The notes under the pieces were generated by a model, which made no database searches, was not told the origin of the DNA, and saw only the letters and a list, made by a program, of their open reading frames with translations. A program made the translations under genes and the position numbers. From Caldilinea sp. CFX5 (GTDB lineage Bacteria > Chloroflexota > Anaerolineae > Caldilineales > Caldilineaceae): 52,599 nt of DNA. The stretch lies in assembly GCA_021405325.1 (NCBI GenBank), contig QWII01000096.1, positions 5,001-57,599 of the forward strand. The letters run 5' to 3'. Shown in pieces: positions 36,319 to 43,168 of this stretch (the stretch's first letter is position 1; every line of letters starts with the position of its first letter).

Positions 36319-36862
36319 GCAAAAACGCATCTCCTCGCAGATCGGTCATCAATGGCAACATCGCCCACGCCTGGGTGGCGACAGCATAAACCAGTTGTAA
36401 CACCGTCGGCACTTGCGCGGCGACCGCCGCGGTAAAATCATCACCGGATTCCTCCGGCCCCGGCTGGACATCGACCAGCAGCACTTCCGCCGGCCAAATG
36501 CCAAAATGTTCGCCGATGACCAACAGATTTGCCACGCTGATCGTCCCCGTCACTGCTTCGGCCACGCGGTCTTGGATTTCTTCCACCGGCGGCAAGCCAC
36601 CCCGCCACCGATAGAGCGTGATCGTCCCCGGCGCCTTGCCCCAGTCGGTCGCCGTCAGAATGACGACCCGGTCGTATGGCTCGGCCAATGTTTCAAAGTG
36701 CTGGACAATCGCCACCGGCCCCCAGTTGAGTTCATCGACATCGACGCCGGGCGGCCAGGCCATGCTTTTTAACTGCGGCAAAAGCTTGGGGCCAATCGAG
36801 TAATCCCGCAAAAAGTGGTAGCCGACCGTGCCGACAAGGACGCGCTGATGATAGGCCCTCAA
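36284..36862 (-). CDS. Hydrogenase maturation protease-like protein, second copy
   Basis: A 192-residue protein with V-G-T-V-G-Y-H-F-L-R-D-Y-S-I-G, then P-Y-D-R-V-V-I-L-T-A-T-D, then G-T-I-S-V-A-N-L-L-V-I-G-E-H-F-G and V-L-L-V-D-V-Q-P-G-P. The order and spacing recall the HycI/HyaD fold, with the metal-contacting G-N-x-L-x-x-D-D replaced by G-Y-H-F-L-R-D-Y-S. It could be a specialised or non-catalytic paralogue. It starts at TTG 36862, whose first two bases overlap the upstream stop (TTGA), since there is no ATG near the N-terminus. Two such genes in one operon with one large subunit is notable. Confidence 0.75.
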   Translation of the reverse strand: MRAYHQRVLVGTVGYHFLRDYSIGPKLLPQLKSMAWPPGVDVDELNWGPVAIVQHFETLAEPYDRVVILTATDWGKAPGTITLYRWRGGLPPVEEIQDRVAEAVTGTISVANLLVIGEHFGIWPAEVLLVDVQPGPEESGDDFTAAVAAQVPTVLQLVYAVATQAWAMLPLMTDLRGDAFLHDDRRLAAKVH

Positions 36863-37068
36863 CTCTTGTCCGCCCTTCCTACTAAAGCCAGTGCCGCCAG
36901 AATATCTTCATACTCCAGGTCTTCATAGTCAGCAAGAATCTCATCTGTCGTCATCCCCGCACCCAGCAATTCAAGAATAACTTCAACTGGATAGCGCAAA
37001 TTGCGGATACACGGTTTACCATGACAGATAGCCGGATTGAGCGAAATTCTTTCTAACAGCGTTTGCAT
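36859..37068 (-). CDS. DUF433 family protein (VapB-like antitoxin type)
   Basis: A 69-residue protein: L-E-R-I-S-L-N-P-A-I-C-H-G-K-P-C-I-R-N-L-R-Y-P-V, then I-L-E-L-L-G-A-G-M-T-T-D-E-I-L and Y-E-D-L-E-Y-E-D-I-L-A-A-L. This is the DUF433 helix-turn-helix pattern, usually the antitoxin of a PIN-domain (DUF5615) toxin. No PIN gene is present here. It is squeezed between the hydrogenase large subunit and the protease-like gene, 21 bases after the large subunit stop, and translationally coupled to the next gene. Confidence 0.82.
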   Translation of the reverse strand: MQTLLERISLNPAICHGKPCIRNLRYPVEVILELLGAGMTTDEILADYEDLEYEDILAALALVGRADKS

Positions 37069-37089
37069 TCCCACCACCTTGTGCTTGTT

Positions 37090-38964
37090 CTACTCCACCC
37101 CACAAGCGCACGTTGTCACCTCGCGGGTGATCATTTGGTCCGCACCATTGACCAAAATATGGGTGGTGCAGGGCATACAGGGATCAAAGCTGCGGATGGC
37201 GCGCAGGATGTCGATGCCTTTGTAAGCGTCGGGGATGGCGTACTCCTCCAGGATCGGCGTATTGAGCACCGCTTCTTCATACGGCCCTGGCGTTCCCCAC
37301 GGTGTGCGCGGGGCCGCGTTTAGGGTCGAGGGGGTCAGAATCTGATAGTTGCCGATAACGCCGCCGTCGATCACCAGATGGTGGCTGAGGTAGCCGCGCC
37401 CGGCGCCCCAGAAGCCGACGCCGATCTGGGTGCCTTGCTGCGGCATCTCAAACTTGGTGCTGACCGCCGTCTCCCCCTGGCGCAAGAGTTGGAGCGCCAG
37501 CAGCCAGTTGTCCATTGCCACCAGCGCTGAGTAAGGGATGGCGTAGGCGCGGGCGCGGTTGCGCTCCAGGGCGTTCCATTTCTCCGGGATACGCCATTCC
37601 AACTCAGCATCCGGCAAGGTCCCGCCGGGGACGCGAATTTTCAAGCTGTGACCGGTCGCCTCCAGGAAGCGGCTGGGCGGCAATTGCTGTGACTTGGCCG
37701 TGAGGTAGAGCCGGGCATAGGCGCCTGCTTCCATCGGCATCCGATCCCAGGTGGGCGCGGTGTCCCAGGTGTAGCGATCGCGCCAGCTCTGTTTGCCCGG
37801 TTTGGGTTTGGTCTCCTTGTTCCACGGGTGGTTCGGGCTGAGCGGTAAGCCGTTGGGGTCATGCTGGAAACGCTGGCTGTTCCACCCTTCATAGTAGGAA
37901 TGCTCGACAAACTCTTCCAGGCCGGCATTGACCTTGCTCAGATCGTTTGTCACCACTTCGCCATCCACCAGCACCCCCGGCGTCGCCCAGCGTGCTTTGC
38001 CCCAGGCGTCAATGTTCTTGTAAGTGCCATCATAAGCATCCGGTCGATCCCAGACGCCGCTGTCGACCATCGTCGCCGGGCGCACGCCACAATCGGCATA
38101 GGCCGGGTTGGCCTCCAGCATAAAGTCAAAAAGATCATCCCAAATGGCGACGACCTTCTGCCCATAGTCAAAGAAGCGTTGCAAGCGCAAATAAACTTCA
38201 TTGACGACCGTAGTGGTGACAGTCACAGCGACCCCGCCGGGGACGACCGACTGCGGATGGGGATATTTGCCGCCGATCAGTACATAGGCTTCGCGTGCCA
38301 CCCGCGTCATCTGAAGCGCATCCAGATAGAGCTTGCCGGTGAGCGGGTTGAGATCGACCATCATCTCGCCGATGGTTTTGTAGCCGTGGAGGCGGCCATA
38401 GCGCGTCTCTGTGCGGGTTGCTTTTTCGTACAGGGTCGGATTGGTGGCCCGGATCAACTGCTCGGAATAATCCGGCCCGGCCAGCAGAAAGAGATGGAGC
38501 GGATGGTCGTAGAGATACTCAAGCGCCAGCAACAAATTGCGCATGACCACGCCCAGCGGCGGCGGCTGAATGCCCAAGGCCATCTCAATCGCCAGCGCCG
38601 AGACTGTGGCATGAACGCCGCCACAGACGCCACAGGCGCGACTGCTGATATAGGCGGCATCGCGCGGGTCGCGCCCGCGCAAAATGACCTCATAGCCACG
38701 AAAGAGCGTTGCCATGGAATTGGTCGAGATGACCTTGCGTTCCTGCAGATCGACCACGCTGTGAAAGGCCAACGCCCCGGCCACACGCGTCACCGGGTCA
38801 AAGTCCACATTTTTGATAAAGCCGTTGCGCGCCAGCAACTCTTTAATTTTGTCTTCGTTGTCGGCCAGCGAACGCACCTCATAGCTGTAGGGATTGGCCA
38901 CCCCTTCGCGCAGGTGAGCGTTGCCTTGCGCATCAAATTCAATGGGTAGGTTTTTAAAGCACAT
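37090..38964 (-). CDS. [NiFe]-hydrogenase large subunit (1h-like)
   Basis: A 624-residue catalytic subunit. It has the N-terminal metal motif R-A-C-G-V-C-G-G-V-H (Cys111, Cys114) and the C-terminal motif D-P-C-M-P-C-T-T-H (Cys596, Cys599), the four cysteines that hold the Ni-Fe(CN)2CO centre. Beyond His602 is a 22-residue tail, to be removed by a maturation protease; the tail ends T-T-C-A-C-G-V-E. It oxidises or produces H2. W-G-K-A-R-W-A-T-P-G-V-L-V-D-G and S-Y-Y-E-G-W segments are like those of high-affinity uptake enzymes. It is separated from its small subunit by seven genes, which is unusual. Confidence 0.93.
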   Translation of the reverse strand: MCFKNLPIEFDAQGNAHLREGVANPYSYEVRSLADNEDKIKELLARNGFIKNVDFDPVTRVAGALAFHSVVDLQERKVISTNSMATLFRGYEVILRGRDPRDAAYISSRACGVCGGVHATVSALAIEMALGIQPPPLGVVMRNLLLALEYLYDHPLHLFLLAGPDYSEQLIRATNPTLYEKATRTETRYGRLHGYKTIGEMMVDLNPLTGKLYLDALQMTRVAREAYVLIGGKYPHPQSVVPGGVAVTVTTTVVNEVYLRLQRFFDYGQKVVAIWDDLFDFMLEANPAYADCGVRPATMVDSGVWDRPDAYDGTYKNIDAWGKARWATPGVLVDGEVVTNDLSKVNAGLEEFVEHSYYEGWNSQRFQHDPNGLPLSPNHPWNKETKPKPGKQSWRDRYTWDTAPTWDRMPMEAGAYARLYLTAKSQQLPPSRFLEATGHSLKIRVPGGTLPDAELEWRIPEKWNALERNRARAYAIPYSALVAMDNWLLALQLLRQGETAVSTKFEMPQQGTQIGVGFWGAGRGYLSHHLVIDGGVIGNYQILTPSTLNAAPRTPWGTPGPYEEAVLNTPILEEYAIPDAYKGIDILRAIRSFDPCMPCTTHILVNGADQMITREVTTCACGVE

Positions 38965-39064
38965 GCGTGGTTCCTTTGTGATACGTGCTGCGTGTTGCGT
39001 GAACCGTTCAACCGCTGTCGTTCGGTAGTAAAGACTTTAGTCTTTGGGCTGGCCGGGAGAAAGA

Positions 39065-39367
39065 CTAATGGGAGTTAGGAATTTGTTTCGGTAATCGTAG
39101 GTGCGGTTTGTAACCGCACGGTTCCCAGGGAGCAACAGCGTCCAGCCCTTGATCCAACGCGCCCAAGGCCTGGTTAATGGTGGTAAGATAATCCGGCAGC
39201 GGTTGCGTGTGTTGCACCGTTTGCGCCAGCGCCGCATTCAGCCGGTTCAGATGGTTGCCGGCGCGATAGAGATAGAAGATGATCAACCCCAGGTAGACCA
39301 CCAGGACGAGTACCACAACAACGGCCACCACAATCGTCAAGGTCGTGAGTAAGTCTGGATTGGGCAT
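39065..39367 (-). CDS. Small single-pass membrane protein with helical tail, hydrogenase operon (1 of 5)
   Basis: A 100-residue protein. A strong N-terminal transmembrane helix (residues 9-32, rich in V/L) is followed by a helical segment (Y-R-A-G-N-H-L-N-R-L-N-A-A-L-A-Q-T-V, then I-N-Q-A-L-G-A-L-D-Q-G-L-D-A-V) with heptad-like spacing. The last ~16 residues (P-C-G-Y-K-P-H-L-R-L-P-K) are encoded by the GTGCGGTTTGTAACCGCAC repeat at 39096-39121 and flanking bases. AAGGAG precedes ATG 39367. It is the last of five look-alike genes upstream of the large subunit. No known family. Confidence 0.78.
   Translation of the reverse strand: MPNPDLLTTLTIVVAVVVVLVLVVYLGLIIFYLYRAGNHLNRLNAALAQTVQHTQPLPDYLTTINQALGALDQGLDAVAPWEPCGYKPHLRLPKQIPNSH
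39096..39121. repeat. Third copy of the GTGCGGTTTGTAACCGCAC palindromic repeat
   Basis: Identical over 26 bp to one arm of the repeat at 30557-30620. It lies within the 3' end of the small membrane protein gene ending at 39065 and provides its last codons. Confidence 0.85.
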
Positions 39368-39384
39368 GGGCGGCTCCTTCCTGT

Positions 39385-39729
39385 TCAGTGGCCTTTGCCG
39401 TTGCGTCGACCGGCTCGCTGTGCTAATGTCTGCTGAATGGTGGCGCTATGGCTGTTAATATTGCCCGCTACCGATAAAAGCGTCGAGGCCACACTGATCG
39501 TGTCGCTCAACGCTTTGATATGACTCGTGTTCTGGGCAATACCGGCGCCGGCGTCAGCCATCTCGGCAAAATATTGTTCAATCTGACGGGCGGCGCGCAT
39601 AGTGCGGTGGAGCAGGATGACGACAATCGGCAGAATCACCACCACCGCAATGACCAACACCACGGCCCAGAGCCAGTAGACAGCAGCGGGAATGGTGGTC
39701 TGTAATAAGAAGGAGGTGAGTTGACTCAT
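39385..39729 (-). CDS. Small single-pass membrane protein with helical tail, hydrogenase operon (2 of 5)
   Basis: A 114-residue protein. One transmembrane helix (about 17-40, W-L-W-A-V-V-L-V-I-A-V-V-V-I-L) is followed by an amphipathic helical region (H-R-T-M-R-A-A-R-Q-I-E-Q-Y-F-A-E-M-A-D-A-G, then I-K-A-L-S-D-T-I). The end is basic (R-A-G-R-R-N-G-K-G-H). Its ATG overlaps the stop of the preceding gene by four bases. The domain plan, membrane anchor then cytoplasmic coiled coil, is the same as its four neighbours although the sequences have diverged. Confidence 0.78.
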   Translation of the reverse strand: MSQLTSFLLQTTIPAAVYWLWAVVLVIAVVVILPIVVILLHRTMRAARQIEQYFAEMADAGAGIAQNTSHIKALSDTISVASTLLSVAGNINSHSATIQQTLAQRAGRRNGKGH

Positions 39730-40025
39730 GATGTCACGCCTTTCTGCCTGACCACCGCTTCAATCGTCCCAACCAGATGTCCGTCCGCCGCCTGTAGCCC
39801 CTCGGCCACGGCGCTCAACCCGGCATTCAACTGGGTCACTTGCACCGGCAGATGGCCCGTCTCGGTCTCAATCGCACGTAACCCCAGCCGCAACTTGGCG
39901 AGGTAGCTGTCCGGCTTGTAGCCAATGGCGTAGAGCAGCGACATTATCTGGTTGACATAATAGATGACAATGGCAAAGAAAGCGACCGTTACCAGCGCGG
40001 TGACAATCATCAGGAAGGTGAACAT
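39726..40025 (-). CDS. Small single-pass membrane protein with helical tail, hydrogenase operon (3 of 5)
   Basis: A 99-residue protein starting at ATG 40025 (GGAG seven bases before). A transmembrane helix occupies residues ~3-26 (T-F-L-M-I-V-T-A-L-V-T-V-A-F-F). A helical region follows, with K-L-R-L-G-L-R-A-I-E-T-E-T-G and V-T-Q-L-N-A-G-L-S-A-V-A-E-G-L-Q-A-A-D. It is coupled to the next gene by an ATGA overlap and preceded by the long inverted repeat at 40051-40114, which may lower its expression relative to genes 4 and 5. Confidence 0.78.
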   Translation of the reverse strand: MFTFLMIVTALVTVAFFAIVIYYVNQIMSLLYAIGYKPDSYLAKLRLGLRAIETETGHLPVQVTQLNAGLSAVAEGLQAADGHLVGTIEAVVRQKGVTS

Positions 40026-40050
40026 GGTCAATCTCCTCTTGGGTTAGGTA

Positions 40051-40114
40051 GTTGGTTGGTTAGTTGGTTAGTTTGTTGGTGTGAACAAACAAACTAACCA
40101 ACTAACCAACCAAC
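40051..40114. repeat. 27-bp perfect inverted repeat built of TTGGTTAG units
   Basis: Arms 40051-40077 and 40088-40114 pair perfectly over 27 bp around a 10-nt loop. The arms are near-tandem repeats of GTTGGTTA. It lies in the only sizeable gap among the five small membrane genes and may act as a partial terminator or mRNA-stabilising hairpin that splits the set into two and three. Confidence 0.8.
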
Positions 40115-40117
40115 TTC

Positions 40118-40462
40118 TCACCGAACCGTCCCCTGACCGCTACCTAAAACACACTGCGGGCAGCCGGGACAGCCGCCGGCGTGTTGTTCAATGGCGGCTG
40201 TCGCGCCGACAATCTGTTGGGCTACCTTCAAGATTTGACCGGCCACCCGGTTGGTTGTTTTAAGAAAGATGGGAATCTGTATTGTGTCATTCGCCACCAG
40301 CTTGCCATGTGTCCAGATTTGACTGGCCCCCGCCAGGATCTGTGCCGCCGTCCGCCGCACAAGGATCAGCAAAAACGCCACCACGCCAGTCACCACCAGC
40401 GCGATCAAGATGGAGAGCCACCAAAGCAGTTGAATTGTTCCCGGTGAAAGTTGTGATTCCAT
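40118..40462 (-). CDS. Small single-pass membrane protein with helical tail, hydrogenase operon (4 of 5)
   Basis: A 114-residue protein. The transmembrane helix (about 11-34, L-L-W-W-L-S-I-L-I-A-L-V-V-T-G) is followed by V-R-R-T-A-A-Q-I-L-A-G-A-S-Q-I-W. A second helical stretch (N-R-V-A-G-Q-I-L-K-V-A-Q-Q-I-V-G) and a Cys-rich end H-A-G-G-C-P-G-C-P-Q-C-V finish it. The C-P-G-C-P-Q-C motif is unique among the five and could bind metal or an iron-sulfur cluster. Its start overlaps the stop of gene 5 by one base (TGATG). Confidence 0.78.
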   Translation of the reverse strand: MESQLSPGTIQLLWWLSILIALVVTGVVAFLLILVRRTAAQILAGASQIWTHGKLVANDTIQIPIFLKTTNRVAGQILKVAQQIVGATAAIEQHAGGCPGCPQCVLGSGQGTVR

Positions 40463-40764
40463 CAGTTACTCCTGCGCCTTTCATCGACATCATGCAGCGC
40501 TTGGGCCAGTGTGGCCCCATTATCGCGAATCGCCGTGGCATCGGCCAGAATGCGCGTGGCGGTCTGGTTGGTCGCTTCCAAGGCCCAGATCACTTCGGTG
40601 TTGGCCTTGATCTGCTGCACCAACCCCAGCGCCCGCACCGCCCCTTGCAGAATCCGGTTCGCCGTCCACCAGACCAACACGAGCAACACCGCCGCCGCCA
40701 AAATTACGACGGCAACGATCATCAGCCAGAAAAGCCAGTTGGACCAGGCAATTGCGTCGGTCAT
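40462..40764 (-). CDS. Small single-pass membrane protein with helical tail, hydrogenase operon (5 of 5)
   Basis: A 100-residue protein. The transmembrane helix is at about 12-34 (W-L-F-W-L-M-I-V-A-V-V-I-L-A-A-A). A helical tail follows with R-I-L-Q-G-A-V-R-A-L-G-L-V-Q-Q-I-K-A-N and A-T-R-I-L-A-D-A-T-A-I-R. GGAG precedes ATG 40764. It is the most upstream of the five small membrane genes and follows the two-gene module by 12 bases. By analogy with the membrane stalk that tethers some soluble hydrogenases and passes quinones, these genes could anchor the enzyme; this is inference. Confidence 0.78.
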   Translation of the reverse strand: MTDAIAWSNWLFWLMIVAVVILAAAVLLVLVWWTANRILQGAVRALGLVQQIKANTEVIWALEATNQTATRILADATAIRDNGATLAQALHDVDERRRSN

Positions 40765-40776
40765 TCGTGTTCTCCA

Positions 40777-41106
40777 TCAGGCTGCCAAGCCTATAGAAAC
40801 TGTACGTGTCTGTGGGATCATGCAATTTTCATCCAAGGCCGCTAAGTAGGCAACCACCTCATCATCTTTGATAACTTCAATGGGTAACCACCGTAATCCC
40901 TGACCAGAGGGAATAACTGCGTCAATTTTTTCTAATGTTACTCCTGTTTTTTTGATCTTTTGATTATAGCTTGAGCCCATCCGCCCCCAGGTCAGGTTAT
41001 AACGAAAAGCAATAAACCCTTGTTGGTCTTCATAAGCATAAGCGTCATCAACCCATTTATTCTCTTCGAATTTACGTTGGAGTCGTCTCACCCTCATACG
41101 TGTCAT
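40777..41106 (-). CDS. Variable partner gene of the HEIVE two-gene module (copy A)
   Basis: A 109-residue basic protein starting M-T-R-M-R-V-R-R-L-Q-R-K-F-E-E-N-K-W-V-D-D-A-Y, with R-Y-N-L-T-W-G-R-M-G, then W-L-P-I-E-V-I-K-D-D-E and A-L-D-E-N. I recognise no family. Its ATG overlaps the upstream gene's stop by four bases, so the two are translated together. Only the opening M-R-V-R-x-(x)-L-Q is shared with the second-copy partner at 48776. Base composition is AT-richer than the hydrogenase genes around it. Confidence 0.7.
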   Translation of the reverse strand: MTRMRVRRLQRKFEENKWVDDAYAYEDQQGFIAFRYNLTWGRMGSSYNQKIKKTGVTLEKIDAVIPSGQGLRWLPIEVIKDDEVVAYLAALDENCMIPQTRTVSIGLAA

Positions 41107-41609
41107 TCCCCCTTTACTCGGGCTAAAGCCTGGCGCGCCTCTGAAATTCGATCTTCTTCCAGCAAAAAGACACCCACATCACTTTCTAGAAAAAGCTGGA
41201 GATCGATCTCATCGTTACGATTCGCTTTTACCAAGGTTGCGATCTCAAAAGTTTGCCCATATAGACGGTCAATTGCTTCTTGAAGATACCGATGTTCTTC
41301 GTATAAAGCGGTAACATGGGCCTCAACATGTTGGGCTAGTAAGCGTCTAAGCGATCGCGTATTTTGGCGTAGCAGATCTAAGCCAAGTGCTGTAAGCATC
41401 CGAATTTCAACGATTTCGTGAATCAAAATACTTGTACCATAGTAGCTAGTATATCTGATCATCTCTTTCCAAGTGGTTTCTCCAGGAAGCCCGGCTTGGA
41501 TAATTTTTAGATACGCTTCAACTGTTTCAACATCTACTTCGCTGATTGAATAGCGATTTATACCAACTAGATCAAGTTTGGCTAAAATATCACGATGTCG
41601 TTTTGCCAA
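41103..41609 (-). CDS. HEIVE-motif protein of a two-gene module (copy A)
   Basis: A 168-residue helical protein homologous to the one at 49126. Both share Y-Y-G-T-S-x-L-x-H-E-I-V-E-x-R (His64, Glu65, Glu68 here), then about 30 residues later x-A-H (His98), then L-x-x-E-x-x-Y-L-Q and L-x-K-A-N. The H-E-x-x-E plus a distal His/Glu looks like a possible metal site in a helical bundle. No family is recognised. The best start is TTG 41609, since no in-frame ATG is near. It lies between the hydrogenase small subunit (36 bases upstream) and the small membrane genes. Confidence 0.72.
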   Translation of the reverse strand: MAKRHRDILAKLDLVGINRYSISEVDVETVEAYLKIIQAGLPGETTWKEMIRYTSYYGTSILIHEIVEIRMLTALGLDLLRQNTRSLRRLLAQHVEAHVTALYEEHRYLQEAIDRLYGQTFEIATLVKANRNDEIDLQLFLESDVGVFLLEEDRISEARQALARVKGE

Positions 41610-41645
41610 GGGGATTACTTTCTTTGTTCATGTTTGCAAGATAAA

Positions 41646-42899
41646 TCACGACTTATCCTCCGGCTCCGGCTTCGACCCCGGCCGTTTTCCGCCCATAAAT
41701 TGCAGCCGTTGATAGAGTGTATGTTCCCACTTCTCAAAGGCCATCAGGTTGCGCAAATGGCCCCAGCCGCTGGGGACATGCTCTGCATTGGCCCAGCGTT
41801 GTGTGCGGTTTTGGTTGAACATGGTGTTGCGGCGTAAGCGACGAATCACGGCGCCGTACATGCGCGACGCTGTAGACGAGAGTACGGTGCCGGGGGGCCG
41901 TTTGTAAAAGGGAGCAAAGCCGTCGGGAAAGCTGGGCATGGTGCAGCCGATGCAGGGCGCGCCGACATTCATACAGCCGCCGACATGGTTGAGCGCGCCC
42001 CGTTTGTTGATATTACACTGCACCACCGGCCCCCAGCAGCCGATCTCAACCAGACACTCCTTGTCGCCATACTGTTCGGCAAAGACCCCTTCTTCATAAA
42101 AGCCGGCGCGGGTGCAGCCGCAATGCACCGTATCGGTAAAGAGCCAGGCCGGTCGCCCCAGCTCATCAAATTCGGGCAATGGTCCCAAGCCTTGGAGGAA
42201 GAGCAAGACCGCCGCCACCGTTTCGGTAAAGTTATCACCCACCGGCGAACAACCGGGAATATTGACCACCGGCAAGCCAAAGGTGCTGCGGTACGCTTCG
42301 CCCAGAAAATCCATCACCCCCATCGCATTGGTCGGGTTGCCGATGGCCGCCGGGATGCCGCCCCAGGTGGCGCAGGTGCCGATGGCGATGACGGCGGCGG
42401 CGTGGGGCGCCATACGGCGCAGCCACTCGGCGGTGGGAATGGGTTGTGACTCACCATCGACCAGGCGGGCGCCCAGCCCGGACCAGTAGCCGCCCTCTTT
42501 GGCCGCCAGGGTTTCATCAGGCACCGAGCCTTCGTAGATAATGACAAAGGGTGCATCCAATTCGTCATTGGCGGCCAATTCAAAGTTGTGAACAAACGCT
42601 TCGCCGGCTTCGACCGAAAGGACGGGGTGATGGAGAATGACTTTGGGGACACCGGGAATGGCGCCGGTGAGCAACTGTTCGACCGACGGTTGGGTGGCGC
42701 CGACGGCGGCAATCGAACAGCCGTCGCAACTCATGCCGGCCAGCCAAAAGGCATGAACTACCTTGAGCGGGCCTAGCGAAAGTTCAAAGGGCTGTGACTG
42801 CGCTTGCGGCAAGGGTTTGTCGTTACCGAGCATCGTATGTAGATCAGAAAGCAGTTCAGTGACTTCATTGGTCAAGGTCGTTCCGGTTACGGTCGTCAT
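41646..42899 (-). CDS. [NiFe]-hydrogenase small subunit (1h-like)
   Basis: A 417-residue electron-transfer subunit that carries three iron-sulfur clusters. The proximal cluster ligands are in G-M-S-C-D-G-C-S-I (Cys58, Cys61), I-G-T-C-A-T-W-G-G and P-G-C-S-P-V-G. The medial/distal ligands are in H-C-G-C-T-R-A-G, C-L-V-E-I-G-C-W-G-P-V-V-Q-C and G-A-P-C-I-G-C-T. The phrases I-P-G-V-P-K-V-I-L-H and C-W-G-P-V-V-Q-C-N match the high-affinity 1h type as I remember it. It lacks a twin-arginine signal, so the enzyme should be cytoplasmic. There is a ~35-residue N-terminal extension. ATG 42899 follows AAAGAGCG. First gene of the operon. Confidence 0.92.
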   Translation of the reverse strand: MTTVTGTTLTNEVTELLSDLHTMLGNDKPLPQAQSQPFELSLGPLKVVHAFWLAGMSCDGCSIAAVGATQPSVEQLLTGAIPGVPKVILHHPVLSVEAGEAFVHNFELAANDELDAPFVIIYEGSVPDETLAAKEGGYWSGLGARLVDGESQPIPTAEWLRRMAPHAAAVIAIGTCATWGGIPAAIGNPTNAMGVMDFLGEAYRSTFGLPVVNIPGCSPVGDNFTETVAAVLLFLQGLGPLPEFDELGRPAWLFTDTVHCGCTRAGFYEEGVFAEQYGDKECLVEIGCWGPVVQCNINKRGALNHVGGCMNVGAPCIGCTMPSFPDGFAPFYKRPPGTVLSSTASRMYGAVIRRLRRNTMFNQNRTQRWANAEHVPSGWGHLRNLMAFEKWEHTLYQRLQFMGGKRPGSKPEPEDKS

Positions 42900-43168
42900 C
42901 GTGTACGCTCTTTCTGTCACGACGCTCTGTCGGCGGTGAGCGTCGGTTGCACAACGCACGGTCACAAGCGATGTAGCAGGCTGCTTGCGCGGAAAGGTGA
43001 TTCTATTGTACCCAGATTGATATGATTGTCAATCGGGAGAATAATTTGGCGCTAGGCGCCAGCCCTACTACAATCATAAAAGTTGTGTTGCGTGTATGGG
43101 TACACCATCATTGCCGATGAAGGGTTGGGCATTCTGTTAGTTATCTTACCAAAGGAGCAATTTGCATC
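42900..43168. promoter_or_regulatory. Divergent control region of hydrogenase operon and GH130 gene
   Basis: This 269-base gap between two divergent genes must hold both promoters. It contains a perfect palindrome TGGCGC-TAG-GCGCCA (43047-43061) and a smaller GATTGA...TCAATC inverted repeat around 43016-43035. Either could be an operator. I could not place secure -35/-10 boxes. Confidence 0.4.

Noticed and set aside
37861..38949. Long plus-strand frame opposite the hydrogenase large subunit
   Set aside because: Antisense shadow; the minus strand has intact L1 and L2 metal motifs in one frame.
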